DNA of 64,000 nt from Spirodela intermedia (GCA_902729315.2 LR746271.1:3990001-4054000); one strand, 5' to 3'; numbered from the stretch's first letter, positions 35,284-48,246 are shown. Program-made: numbers and translations. The notes: a model not told the origin generated them from the sequence alone.

Positions 35284-36760
35284 CACCCCTCAACTTAAAT
35301 ACTTGCTAGTCCCTTAGTAATGGAATTATGAAAATAAAAATTCACAAATCTTAAACATCATATTTTAATGCATAAAAAAAATATAATTAGAAATGATGCA
35401 CCTTTAGACACTATGGATTCTTATATCAAGTATTTAAGAATAATGTTAAACACTTAAATGTTTAAGCACTCATTAGAATAACAATCTAGACTTCACTTCT
35501 TCTATTCACATCTTTATGACTTCTTCACTCATAGATATATTTACAAGATGTTCCAATTATCAATACTCATCCAAGAATAATATTGATTCTATATTTTTTT
35601 TTTCCATGGCTTGATTTTTGAAATTTGCACTATATTTCTTCCTTATTTTTTTATATTTTTATATATATATATACATATAGTGGATAAGTAGCTTTTCTTA
35701 TAGACAAATTTCAACAATAAGAATGATGTCTCACACCTTCCATATGTACTCTTCATTTTCAGGGCTTTCACTTTATCCACTTATTTTGCAGCAATTGTTT
35801 TTCTATGTACGATTTTCGACAATGAGAATGATGTCTCACACCCTCCATGTGTACTCTTCATTTTTAGATTTTTCACATTGCTCTCTCTTTTTCTTTTTCG
35901 AATAAGTGATTTCTCCTCACAAGTCCTATGGACCAGGGTGCAAAAATCTTCATTAAAATCAAATGATCAATCAAATTTTCATATCAAGTAAATATTATTC
36001 ATCAAGATCATGAAGTGAAAATCTTTAAAATCAAATCCATGTTATCTATCATGTATTCAAGGAGTATTCCAACATTTCATGCTACTAAATCATTCTTTTG
36101 ACTCAATAATAATCTTCCTAGTATCTTTTTGTATCAACCAATCTAATTGATTTAATTTTTCGTGCATATAATATAATGTAAGAAATTTGTAAATTAGATA
36201 GTTTTAACAATTCTACTTTCTGTTTTCAATTCTGTTTTTAGCAACAATAAATTTGTCAAAAATAAATCAAAATTATCCTCTTTATAGCTGTAATTTCGAA
36301 TTTCAATAATAAATGTCTAGGGGATTGAAATGTGAGAAAAGGGTTTCCAGAATTTCAAATTTTGGGCTGTTTTTTGTCTACTATTTTTGACAATCTATTG
36401 TTCCTGACAGAAAACTAGAAAATAGATGCTTTAGTTTTTCCAAATTTTCTTTTTTTAGTTGCTGTTCGAAGTGAGCATGAAAAAAAATGCAAACACATGT
36501 TCTTAATCGTCCTACAGCATAAGTTAAGAATTAATACTTCAATCCCCAACTTAAAAATGATATTGTCATCAATGACATAGAAAAATCAAAACAAAATATG
36601 CAGAAAATATAATTTTCAAGTGAAGTATGCATAAATGTAAAGTTAAGCATTAAAAATGTTGTCATAAATGATAAAGCTTAGAAAGACATCACCTCAACCT
36701 TGTTTTTAATTTTTCACTTCATCTTACACTTCTCCTGGACTTTTTCATTATAGCCCTATG
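35284..36760 (-). mobile_element. Post-pol 3' region of gypsy element A
   Basis: AT-rich with no gene. On the minus strand near 36540-36580 it has ATGTCATTGATGACAATATC and TTTTAAGTTGGGG, the same post-pol signature as copies B and C, and ends with a polypurine tract at the LTR. Confidence 0.55.
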
Positions 36761-36761
36761 A

Positions 36762-37900
36762 TCATGTCTTTTTCACCACATGAGGCCCTGTCCATTTTGA
36801 TTTTAATTTTCTTAGGAATAATTTCAGCCTATAATCATATAACCACACTTTTTGTCCAACATCAATTTTTTTTCTACTAATATATTTATCATGAAAAGTT
36901 TTAGTTTTTTCTTTATATATTCTATTATTTTCATAAGCTTCATTTCTCAACTCCTCTAGTTCATGTAGCTAAAAAATTCTACGCCCACTAGTTGATTTTT
37001 TATCCACACAAACTTTTAAAGACCCATAATACTTTATGTTCTATTTCCATAGGAAGATGGCATGGCTTTTCAAAAATGAGACAAAATGAGAACATACCTA
37101 TGAGATTTTTATAAGCTATTTTATAAGCCCATAATCAATCTTGTAATTTCGTGGGCTAATCTTTCCTATCTGGTCTAATTATTTTTCTCAAAATTCTTTG
37201 AATTTCCCTATTTGTTACTTCAGCTTGCCCATTTATTTGGGGATGATATGGAGTGGCTATTCTATGGTGTACTCCATTATTTTTCAATAGTTCCCTGAAA
37301 TGTTTATTTGTAAAATGTATTCCTCCATCACTAATAATCACTCTAGGACATCCAAATCTCAAAAAAATATTTTCTTGCACAAGTTTCATCCTGATTTTAT
37401 GATCATTAGTTCTAGTAGAAATAACTTTAACCCATAGACACATAATCAACAACAAGGAAAATATATTCATATTTTCAGCTGATGGGAAGGGACCCATGAA
37501 ATCTATTCCCCATACATAAATGTTTTTGACTACTAACATGTTACTTATGGGCATTTCATCTTTTTACCTCATGTTACCTATAGATTGGCATGAAATACAT
37601 GTTCTACTAAATTATATAAAATATCTAATGATTGTAGGCTAATAAAAACCACATTGAAAATTTTTTGCAGTTGTTTTTCGTCTAAAGAAATGTCCTCCAC
37701 AATTAGATGAATGACACATGTTAAGAATGCTATGATATTCTTCTTTAGGAACACATCTCCTTAAAATTTCATCATTGCCCAAGTAATATAAATCAGGATC
37801 ATGCCAAAAATAATTTCTAATCTTAGAAAAGAAATGATGTTTTCTATTCTTATCTCACTGTTCTAGAATTTTTCCAGAAACCAGAAAATTAACAATATGT
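36762..37900 (-). pseudogene. Ty3/gypsy integrase remnant (element A)
   Basis: Frame 37554-37156 shows an integrase catalytic core. Acidic residues can be placed in WGIDFMGPF, IISDGGIHF and GQAEVTNREI, so the D-D-E triad is still visible. Frame 36950-36762 ([26 protein letters not shown]) is the C-terminal part. Stops and shifts separate them, and the zinc-binding region upstream (to ~37900) is only partly readable. No chromodomain was seen. Non-functional. Confidence 0.85.
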
Positions 37901-38111
37901 GCATACCATGGTGATGGTTGATGTTGAGTTGTCATCAATTGTTCATGTTAAAATGCATCTTGTAAGGTGCTACATTTATTCCTACATCACTCAATCTAGA
38001 AAGATGGTCAACAACAACATTCTCGAAACCTTTTTAATCTTTTATTTCTAAGTCAAATTCTTATAATAATAAAATCTATCTTAATAAATATGGCTTTGCA
38101 TCTTTCTTATT

Positions 38112-38471
38112 TAACAAATATTTTAATATTTCATGATCAGTATAAATAATAATTTAGTTCCCAAAATATATGATTTAAACCTTTCTAACAAAAATACTAT
38201 AGCTAACAACTCTTTTTCAGTCGTGGTATAATTTAATTGAGCATCGGATATAGTTTTACCAGCATATAAAATTACTGTGGGTTTTGACTCTTTTGTTTGT
38301 CCTAGAACAGCTCCCACTACATAATTTAATGCATCACACATTATTTCAAAGGTAAGGGACCAATTAGGAGCTTTTAAAATAGGTGTCTCAGTAAGTAATC
38401 TTTTTATATTAGAAAAAGACTCAAAATATTTCTCATTAAAATTTAAAGGCACATCTTTAGATAATAACATG
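38112..38471 (-). pseudogene. Gypsy RT C-terminus / RNase H remnant (element A)
   Basis: The frame at 38470-38123 contains FEIMCDALNYVVGAVLGQ and YTTTEKELLAIVFLLERFKS, the RNase H signature (D of CDA, E of EKE). Its 5' neighbour lies across the solo LTR at 38477-40106: the reading frame resumes at 40112 once the LTR and one copy of its duplication are discounted. Confidence 0.85.
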
Positions 38472-40111
38472 GTGAGTGATAAGTCTTCATTATCATGAGT
38501 TAATAATTAGTAAATAATATAGTTTTAGCCTTAACTCATGATAAATAGACTTATATTTGTGTTAAAGTGTGAAAAGTGGTTTTCAGTTTATTAATGTGAA
38601 TTTTTGGGTAATTATGTGATTTTATACGATTTTTACAGTCTTACTTTTGAGATAAATGAAAAACAAGAAATAGAAATAAAAATATTGTAAAATGGGGGGG
38701 ACCCGCCGGCCAGCCGGGCCCGCAAGCGGGTCGGAAGCTCAGTCGGGGAGTAGCCGCGAGCAGGGGCTCGAGCGGCTTGGACCGATAGGGGCACGTGTGC
38801 GCCACTCCCCTTCCACGTCACCAGTGGTCAGCCGGCTGTGGGGCAAGGAGTGGTCGTACACGCGAGAGAAGGAACTTTGCTCAAAAAGCTAATATTACTA
38901 TATATTCACCCGAACAATTGATGCACAACCGATGTGGGACTAAACCCGCGTCACACCTTCCTCAGAAGGGGTGGACAACTGGCGCGGGTTCGAATCCTCC
39001 CAGAGTCAAAATTCATATATTTTTATCTGATTATTGTGACTTTCCTGCAGATCGCCGGTGAAGGATTAAGCAACGAGAATCGTTGGATCATCGACGAAAA
39101 TCTCATCAACGCGATTCGCGGAGCATTGCTACTAAAATTGCTAAACGATTCGCGATAAAAGGATCGCGAATCCATTGAGTAAATCATCTTCGATTGATCG
39201 ATGAACAAGCCGTCGTCAGGAAGAGGACGATCCGCCGGGAGACGAGTCGCCACCTCTTGAGAGCGTACCAGATGCGATGAAGAGCCTCCTCTTGCTGTGC
39301 AGACCTGAGGATGAAGCTCCCTGACATACGCCCCACCTCCATCCAGCTCCTCTTCGTTGGGTGACAACCGCTGGAGAGCCACAAAGTCGCCGTTTTTCCG
39401 CTCCGCCGAGTGACAGCCACCGGAGACGACTCGACGACCCATTTCATTAATCTTTAGACTTCGCGAGAAGATCTAGAGATTGTCCACATCGTCTTTGTCT
39501 AAGGAGAGCCTTTGAGGCCATGAACACTGCACAACGATCCTCCCAAACGCTTAGGATTCCGGTGCATCACCGACGTATTACCGTCGCGATGCCGGAACTC
39601 TATTTTCCTGCATTTAACTTACTTTACGCTTCATTTAGTGATAATTTTTGTGTTTTTAATTTACCAAAATATACATTGTTCAATTACGATTATTTCGGCT
39701 TTTATAGATCTTAATTTGATTAATTAAATCATCTGTAATCGCTTACGTAAGAATCACCGGGCGGAACTCTGTTTCTGCCCGATTCACGTTCCCCGGGTGC
39801 TGATGTCATCCTGACATCCGCGCCCTTATTTCCTTTTTTTGTGAATTTTAAATATATTTCCTTTTCATTTCCTAGTATAAAATTCATAGAAAATCGTATT
39901 CATTGAAAAAATTCTGAATAATTACCAGATATTATATTACATCCCTGTGATTGACCTGAAAAATTACCGCTATTTTTGGAAGTTTTATTGAATTATAATT
40001 GATATATTTGTTCATAAATACTTCTAAATATCTAAAAAAGTCGTATTTTCTAGTTTTATAAATTTTATATTTGCGTGATTTAATATACAATGACTAAGTC
40101 ACGTCAGTGAG
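38472..40111 (+). mobile_element. Solo LTR 1,630 bp (38477-40106) with GTGAG target duplication
   Basis: TGATAAGTC...GTCACGTCA begins TG and ends CA, flanked by identical GTGAG at 38472-38476 and 40107-40111. No internal region or second LTR is attached, so it is a solo LTR left by LTR-LTR recombination. It splits the RT-RNase H coding sequence of element A. It keeps more CpG sites than the other copies (CCCGCCGGCCAGCCGGGCCC at about 38700), suggesting that it is the youngest. Confidence 0.93.
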
Positions 40112-41750
40112 AGGTTTAGAAATTTTCGAAAAATATTGAATAAATTTTCTATAATAATGTGCATGACCCAAGAAAGGTCTATTCTATTTTACTGAATTTA
40201 GAGATTTAATTTTAGATATAATATCAATTTTTGCTCTATCCACCTTTTTCACTCACAATATGACCCAACACAACTCCCTTTTTAATCATAAAATGTGATT
40301 TCTCCCAACTCAAAACTAATTTTTTCTCTTTACATTTCTCAAGTACATGCTGTAAATAATTTAAGCATTTAGCAAATGATTCACCAAAAATAGAAAAATC
40401 ATTCATAAAAATTTTCATGCATTTTTTAGTCATATTAGAAAAAATAGACAACATACATCTTTGAAATGTGGCTGGAGCATTACATAGATTAAAAGGCATG
40501 CTTTTAAAAGCAAAAGTACCAAATAGACAAGTGAAAGTTATTTTTTCTTGATCTAAAGGATTTATATAAATTTGATTATAACCAGAGTATCCATCCAGAA
40601 AACAAAAAAAGTTTTTCTCAACTAAGTTTTCTAGAATTTGATTAGTAAATGGTAGGGGAAATGATTTTTTCTAGTAACTGAATTTAATTTTCTATAATCA
40701 ATGCAAACCCTCCAACGAGTAGTTAATCTTGTTTATATTTCATCCTTATTTTCGTTTTTTATAATCGTGATCCCTGATTTTCGGGGCACCACTTATGTAG
40801 GACTAACTCATTTGCTATTTGAAATAGGATAAATAATATCAACAATCAGCCACTTTAAAATTTCTTTTTTTAAAATTTCCATCATGTTAAGATTTAATCT
40901 TCATTGTGGTTCCCTACTAGTTTTAGCCCCCTCCTCTAGATATATACTATGCATACATACACTCATATCAATGCCCCTAAGATCATCTATTTTCCAGCTA
41001 ATAGCCTTCTTATTTTTTCGAAGTACATCTAATAATTCTTCTTCTTGTTCATCACTCAAATCAACTACAATAATAATAGGAAATGAATTATTTTCCTCCA
41101 AAAACATATATTTTAAACTAGAGGGAAGAGGTTTCAACTCTAAATTCAGATGATCTTCCTCTTTCTTTTCTCCTAAATTTATATTCTCTATTTCCTCTAA
41201 TTCTTCTAACACACAATCATTAATAACATCTAGATCATCAAAATCATTTAGAAGATCTATGGTATTACAATCATATACTTGGGATTCCTTAAGATCATTT
41301 GATACCTCAAAATTTTTAATTTCTACTAACTGATCTCTACATAAAATTTTCACAATATTTGTGGAAAAATCAATATTCATCTTTGCTGTATGAACGAAAA
41401 AAGTCTCCCTAAGATGATTGGTGTATCATAAAACTGTCTATTAAAATCTATTTGCAGCACTATAAAATCAGTTGGAAATTTACACTCTTTAATGTCACTA
41501 TCACATTTTCTAAAATACTTTTAGGATGTTTTATGGATTTATCAGTAAATTGTAAGATAATAGTAGAAGATTTAATATTAGTAATATTAAATTTATCACA
41601 AATACTTGCATGTAATAAATTAATACTAGTACTAGTGTCTAGTAATACATTCTAAAAAATGGATCCACCAATATCACATGAAATTAAAGGGGCACCAGTA
41701 TCTCTAAATTTATATGGTAATTGATTTATAAAGCTCTAGCATGCATAGAT
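40112..41750 (-). pseudogene. Gypsy protease-RT remnant (element A)
   Basis: The minus-strand frame 41380-40901 is the protease-RT linker (LKYMFLEENNSFPIIIV, LRKNKKAISWKIDDLRGID). Frame 40499-40236 is the RT palm (MPFNLCNAPATFQRCMLSIF, FMNDFSIFGESF). The catalytic YxDD motif reads FMND, so the first catalytic Asp is lost. Between them the RT is readable but has stops. The protease (about 41381-41750) has its active site changed (DTSTS) and a frameshift. Confidence 0.85.
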
Positions 41751-41751
41751 A

Positions 41752-42913
41752 GGTAATTGATTCTTACATAGCGGAATACAATTATGTTCAACAAGTTGAT
41801 CAATTAATTTTCCCATTTCATGCCCATGCATTAGGTCAAAAATATTATAAGAAAGAGGTATTAGGTGATGACATAACATTTATGGAATCATCATAGACTG
41901 GTGTTTGGTTGAAGATGTTAAACTTAGCACTGATTGGGAGACGACCCAATAATTTTAGTTTTGTAGAATTTAATTTATATTTTGTAGTGAATAAATTTAG
42001 AATTTCGTTGCTCCTTATTTCATTTCAGTAGTACCTCATACATTTATGTTTTATCATGTTATACTTGCTCATGTATGAGTATATATCTTTTGCTTTATAG
42101 TTTAATTTGATAATATATTTCATGTCATTGAGGACAATTCCGATTTTAATTGGGGGGAGGAAAGAAAATTCAGTTAGATTTATTTCATGAATAATTAGCA
42201 TAGAAGAAAAATTTAGAACTAGTATTGATGAATTCATGGATATATATATTTTCCCTATAAGAGGGTAAATTTATTTAAGTATGAAGGTTAAAGTGTGTTA
42301 GATTTAGTGACTTCAAATGATAGAAAAAAAAATGTAGTACATTGAAGGATGAAATATTTTCAGAATATATCTTGATGATCATGATCCATATATTATGAAT
42401 TCGCATTTGGATTCTTAGGAATCATGAAGTTGGATGTGATGAAGTTGAAATTGTATAAAAATTATTGGAAGCTAGACATTCTTAGTATGAGGAGTCCTAA
42501 GTATTTGAACATTTGGTAGAGTGTAAGACCCAACTCAAAATATATATATGGAGATTTCCCACTTGTCCCATAAATACTTTTCTATATGTGAGACTAGGAT
42601 GATTTGTTTTTTTTTTATAAAAGTGAGTGCAAATATTTCTATGGGAATTTCTCACTTGTCTCGTGGAGGCTTTCCACATGTGAGATTTAGACATAAAAAA
42701 GAAGCTATATGGGGAAAGCTACCTGCCTATGATGTTTATAATAATAATAATAATAAGAATAATAAAATATAAATAGAATACGCTACTTAGGTGCATGAAT
42801 CTAGAAGGGAAGGTCAAAGATAGTTTGAAAACTTGAGTAAACTTTTGATCATTTAATTAGTGATTTCTCAAAATGAAAAATGTTGAATTTCATGCATTAA
42901 AGAGAATGAAACT
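41752..42913 (+). mobile_element. Gypsy post-pol region, copy C, first part
   Basis: Plus-oriented copy of the segment at 30790-32280 (there minus). It contains GATTGGGAGACGACCCAATA near 41932 and CATTGAGGACAATTCCGATT near 42126 with a GGGGGGAGG purine run. It is interrupted at 42913 by the LTR beginning at 42914 and resumes at 46145. At about 41750 it abuts the minus-strand protease of element A, an orientation switch. Confidence 0.65.
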
Positions 42914-45900
42914 TGATGTCTTTATTATCATGAGTTAATAATTAGTAAATAATATAGTTTTAGTCTTAACTCATGATAAATAGACTTATATTTGTGTTAA
43001 AGTGTGAAAAGTGGTTTTCAGTTGATTAACGTGAATTTTTGGGTAATTGTGTGATTTTAGACGAATTTATATGATTTTTACAGTCTTACTTTTGAGATAA
43101 ATGAAGAAAAAGAAATTATAATAAAAATAAAACAAAATGAGGGGGACCCACTAATAAGTCTTCATTATCATGAGTTAATAATTAGTAAATAATATAGTTT
43201 TAGCCTTAACTCATGATAAATAGACTTATATTTATGTTAAAGTATGAAAAGTGGTTTTTAGTTGATTAACGTGAATTTTTGGGTAATTATGTGATTTTAT
43301 ACAATTTTTATAATCTTACTTTTAAGATAAATGAAGGAAAAGAAATTAAAATAAAAATATAGTAAAATGGAGGGGGCCCGCTAGTCAGCTGGGCCTGCAA
43401 GCAGGTCGGAAGCACAGTTAGGCAGGAGCTGCGAGCAGGGGCTTGAGCGGCTTGAACTGATGGGGGCACATGTGCGCCACTCCCCTTCCACGTCAGTGGT
43501 GGCCAGCCAATTGTGGGGTAAGGAGTGGTCGTATACGTGCGAGAAAGGGACTTGATTAGGAATGTAATATTACTTTATATTTGCCAGAAACTTCAGCGCA
43601 CAACCAATGTGGGACTAAACCCGCATCACTTTCCTCAACGCCAAAATTCATATTTTTATTTGATCATCGTGACTTTCTTGTAGTTCACTAGTGAAGGATT
43701 AAGCAACCAGAATTGCTAGATCATCGGCAAAAATCTCGTCAACACGATTCACGGAGAATTGTTACTAAAATTGTTGAACGATTTGTGATAAAAGGATCGC
43801 AAATCCATCAAGTAAAGCATCTCCGATTGATCGATGAACAAGTCGTCGTCGGGAAGAGGACGATCCGTCGAGAGACGAGTCGCCACCTCCTGAGAGCGTA
43901 CCAGATGCGATGAAGAGCTTTTTCTTGCTGCGCGGACCTGAAGATGAAGCTCCTTGACACGCGCCCCACCTCCATCCAGCTCCTCTCTCTATCGGGTGGC
44001 AACTGTTGGAGAGCCGCAAAGTCACCGTTTTTCTGCTCCGCTGGGTGACAGCCGTTGGAGACGATTCAACGACCCATTTCATTAATCTCTAGACTTCGCA
44101 AGGAGATCTAGAGATTGCTCACATCGTCCTTGTTCAAAGAGAGCCTTCGAGGCCATAGACACTACACGACTATCCTCTCGAATGCTCAAGATTCCAGTGC
44201 ATCGCCGACACATTGCCGTCGTGACATCGGAACTCTATTTTCCTGCTTTCAACTTAATTTCTGTTTCATTTAGCGATAATTTATTGATTTTAAATTTATC
44301 AAGATATACTTCATTTCATTACGATTCTTCGGCTTTTACAGATCTTAATTTGATCAATTAAATTGTCTGTAATCACTTACGTAAGAATCATTGGGCAGAA
44401 TTCTGTTTCCACCCGATTCGAGTTCGCCGGGCGCTGATGTCATCCTAACGTCCGCACCCTTATTTCTTTTCTTTTGTGAATTTTAAATATATTTCCTTTT
44501 CATTTCCTAGTATAAAATTTATAGAAAATAGTATTCTTTGAGAAAAATTCTGAATAATTACCAGATATTATATTACATCCCTATGATTGACCTGAAAAAT
44601 TACTGCTATTTTTGGAAGTTTTCTTGAACTATAATTGATATATTTGTTTAGAAATACTTCTAAATATCTGAAAATTTGTATTTTTTAGTTTTATAACTTT
44701 TAAATTTGCGTGATTTACTATACAACGACTAAGTCACGTCACCCACCAGCCAGCTAGGCCTGCAAGTAGGTCAGAAGTACAATTGGGGAGTAGCCGCGAG
44801 CAAGGGCTCGAGCAACTTGGACTGATAGGGGCACGTGTGCGCCACTCCTTTTTCAGATCACCGGTGGCCAGCTAGTTGTGGGGCAAGGAGTGGTCGTACA
44901 CGCGTGAGAAAGGGACTTGCTTCCAAATGTAGCATTACTATATATTCGCTCGAAAATTCGACGCACAAGTGATGTGGGACTAAACCCGCGTCACCTTCCC
45001 CAAAAAAGGCGGGCAATTGGTGCGGGTTCCAATCTGCCCAAAGTCAAAACTCATATTTTTTATCTGATTATCACAACTTTCTTGCAGATCACCAGTGAAG
45101 GTTTAAGCAACCAAAATCGCTGGATCATCGGTGAAAATCTCATCAATGCAATTTGTGGAGCATTGTTACTAAAATTGCTAAAAAATTTGTGATAAAAGGA
45201 TCACGAATCTATCGAGTAAAGCATCTCTGATTGATCAACGAACAAGCCGTCGTCGAGAAGAGGACGATCCGCCGAGAGACGAGTCGCCACCTCCTAAGAG
45301 TGTACCGGATAAAACAAAGAGCCTCTTCTTGCTGTGCGGACTTAAGGATGAAGCTTGTTAACACGCGTCCCACCTCCATCTAGCTCCTCTCCGTCGGGTG
45401 ACAGCCGCCGGAGAGCCACAAAGTTGTCATTTTTCTGCTCCGCCAGGTGACAGCCGCCGGAGACAATTTGACGACTCATTTCATTTATCTCTAGACTTTG
45501 GAAAAAAATCTAAAGATTGCCCACGTCGTCCTTGTCCAAGAAGAGCCTTCGAGGCTGTGGACACTACACGACGATCCTCCTAAACACTCAAGATTTCAGT
45601 GCATCGCCGACACATCGCTGCCGCGATGCCGGAACTCTATTTTCTTAATTTCAACTTAATTTCTACTTCATTTTAGTGATAATTTGTGTGATTTAAATTT
45701 ACCAAGATAAACTTCATTCCATTACGATTCTTCTAGCTTTTATAGATCTTAATTTGATCAATTAAATCGTTTGTAATCGCTTATGTAAGAATCACCGGGT
45801 GGAACTCTATTTTCGTCCGATTCGTGTTCGCTGGGCGTTGACGTCATCTTGACATCCGCACCCTTATTTCCCTTTTTCGTGAATTTTAAGTATATTTCCT

Positions 45901-46149
45901 TTTCATTTCCTAGTATAAAATTTATAGAAAATGGTAGTCTTTGAGGAAAATTCTAAATAATTACCAGATATTATATTACATCCTTGTGATCGATTTAGAA
46001 AATTACTGCTATTTTTGAAAATTTTATTGAATTATAATTGATATATTTGTTCAGAAATACTTCTAAATATCTGAAAATTCATCTTTTCTAGTTTTATAAA
46101 TTTTAAATTTGCATGATTTACCATACAAAGACTAAGTCACGTCAAAACT
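42909..46149 (+). mobile_element. Solo LTR (outer; 42914-43151 plus 44747-46144) with AAACT target duplication
   Basis: This LTR starts TGATGTCTTTATTATCATGA and ends ACTAAGTCACGTCA. AAACT flanks it at 42909-42913 and 46145-46149, and the host sequence (copy C) continues across it when compared with copy B. It is itself split by a second LTR at 43152-44741. Without the insert it is about 1.64 kb. Confidence 0.92.
43147..44746 (+). mobile_element. Solo LTR nested inside another LTR (43152-44741, CCCAC duplication)
   Basis: 1,590 bp, start mutated from TG to TA (TAATAAGTC), end ACGTCA. CCCAC at 43147-43151 and 44742-44746 flanks it. The outer LTR sequence resumes exactly at the duplication (CCCACcagccagctaggcct). 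A short internal deletion removed the B-box-like region that other copies have. Confidence 0.93.
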
Positions 46150-46610
46150 TAAGATGCATATTTTTTGAAATAGTTTATTTAGATATTGAAACATCTTTTT
46201 TAGTTTTGATCTTGTAGGAAACTATTTCGAATCACATAGATATCTAAATATTTATTTGAATGCCATCTCTAGCGGAAATTTGAGAAAAGAAATGATTCAT
46301 GTAAAATAATTAATAAATAATTTTAATTTTGTAAGTCTTTTGCTTATTTCTAGGGACTAAAAAAATTCAAAGTGTGGGGTATTTTTTAAAGTTAGGATTT
46401 TGTGTTTTAATTAACTTTATTATTTTATTTTATTTTATTAACTTGCAGAATAAATATAGGATATTTTGTTAATTTTAGAAGTCTGAAGTCAAATACTTGG
46501 TGTACTTTTAGATTATTTAAAAATATAAAAGAATAAAATATAAAAACATTTTGCCCACTAGCAAGTCGACACTTAGTAGCTAATCTAGTGGGACACTATA
46601 GTCAAATGGG
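46145..46610 (+). mobile_element. Gypsy post-pol region, copy C, second part
   Basis: Continues copy C after the AAACT duplication. Homology to copy B holds to about 46490 (TAAATATAGGATATTTTGTTAATTTTA shared in inverted orientation), then diverges. 46500-46610 may be the start of an older, diverged LTR that continues at 48247. Confidence 0.55.
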
Positions 46611-48246
46611 TAGACTAACGTGACTCAGTCGTTGTATATTAAATCACACAAAATATAAAATTTATAAAACTAGAAAATACAAATTTTCAGATATTTAGAA
46701 GTATTTCTGAACAAATATATCAATTATAATTCAATAAAACTTCTAAAAATAGCGGCAATTTTCTAAGTCGATCACAGGGATGTAATATAATATATGATAA
46801 TTATTCAGAATTTTCATCAAAGAATACTATTTTCTATGATTTTTATACTAAGAAATGAAAAGGAAATATATTTAAAATTCAAAAAAAAAGGAAAGAAGGG
46901 TGCAGACGTCAGGATGATGTTAGTGCCCGGCGAACGCGAATCGGGCAAAAATAGAGTTCCGCCCGACGATTCTTACGTAAGTGATTACAGACGATTTAAT
47001 TGATCAAATTAAGATCTATAAAAGCCAGAAGAATCGTAAGTGAACGAAGTATATTTTGGTAAATTAAAATCACAAAAATTATCTCTAAATGAAGCGTAAA
47101 GTAAGTTTGAAAGGAGGAAAACAAAGTTCCGGCGTCGCGATGGCGATGCACCGGAATCCTTAGTGTTTGGGAGGATTGTCGTGTAGTGTCCATGGCCTCG
47201 AAGGCTCTCCTTGGACAAAGACGACGTGGGCAATCTCTAGATCTCCTTGCGAAGTCTAGAGATTAATGAAATGGGTCGTTGAATCGTCTCTGGCGGCTAT
47301 CACCCGGCGGAGTGGAAAAATGGCGACTTTGTGGCTCTCCAACAGTTGTCACCCGACGGAGAGGAGCTAGATGGAGGTGGGGTGCGTGTCAGGGAGCTTC
47401 ATCCTCAGGTCCGCGCAGCAAGAGGAGGCTCTTCATCGCATCTAGTATGCTCTTAGGAGGTGGCGACTCATCTCCCGGCGGATCGTCCTCTTCCCAATGA
47501 TAGCTTGTTCGTCGATCAATCGGAGATGATTTACTCGATGGATTTGTGATCCTTTTATCGTGAATCGTTCAGCAATTTTAGTAGTAATACTCCGCGAATC
47601 GCGTTGACGAGATTTTCGCCGATGATCTAGCAATTCTCGTTGCTTAATCCTTCACCGGCGATCTGTAGGAAAGTCGCGATAATCAAATAAAAAATATATG
47701 AATTTTGACTCTGGGAGGATTCGAACCCGCACTGGTTGTCCGCCTCTTTTGAGGAAGGTGTGACGCGGGTTTAGTCCCACATCGGTTGTGCGCCGATTTT
47801 TTGGGCGAATATATAGTAATATTAGCTTTCTAAGCAAAGTTCCTTCTCTCACGTGTACGACCACTCCTTGCCCCACAGCTAGCTGGCCACTGGTGACGTG
47901 GAAGGGGAGTGGCACACACGTGCCCCCATCGGTTCAAGCCGCTCGAGCCCCTGCTCGCGACTACTCCCTGATTGAGCTTCCGACCTGCTTGCGGGCTCGG
48001 CTGGCTGACAGGTCCCACTCATTTTGTCTTATTTTTATTTCTTTTTCTTCATTTATCTCAAAAGCAAGACTATAAAAATCATATAAATTCAAGTAAAATC
48101 ACATAATTACCTAAAAAATCACATTAATCAACTGAAAACCACTTTTCACACTTTAACACAAATATAAGTCTATTTATCATGAGTTAAGGCTAAAACTATA
48201 TTATTTACTAATTATTAACTCATGATAATGAAGACTTATCATAGAC
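46611..48246 (-). mobile_element. Solo LTR 1,626 bp (46616-48241), minus orientation, TAGAC duplication
   Basis: In minus orientation it runs TGATAAGTC to ACGTTA (last base pair changed from CA to TA). TAGAC flanks both sides (46611-46615, 48242-48246). It carries the terminal inverted repeat and the GGTTCGAATCC motif in minus orientation. Confidence 0.92.

Noticed and set aside
38980-39000. tRNA gene suggested by GGTTCGAATCC
   Set aside because: No acceptor stem, anticodon arm or normally spaced A-box, so not a tRNA gene. Kept only as a finding about LTR internal motifs.
39023-39442. 139-codon minus-strand ORF inside the solo LTR, with relatives in other LTR copies
   Set aside because: The equivalent frames in other LTR copies start and stop at different places, as expected of GC-rich noncoding DNA.
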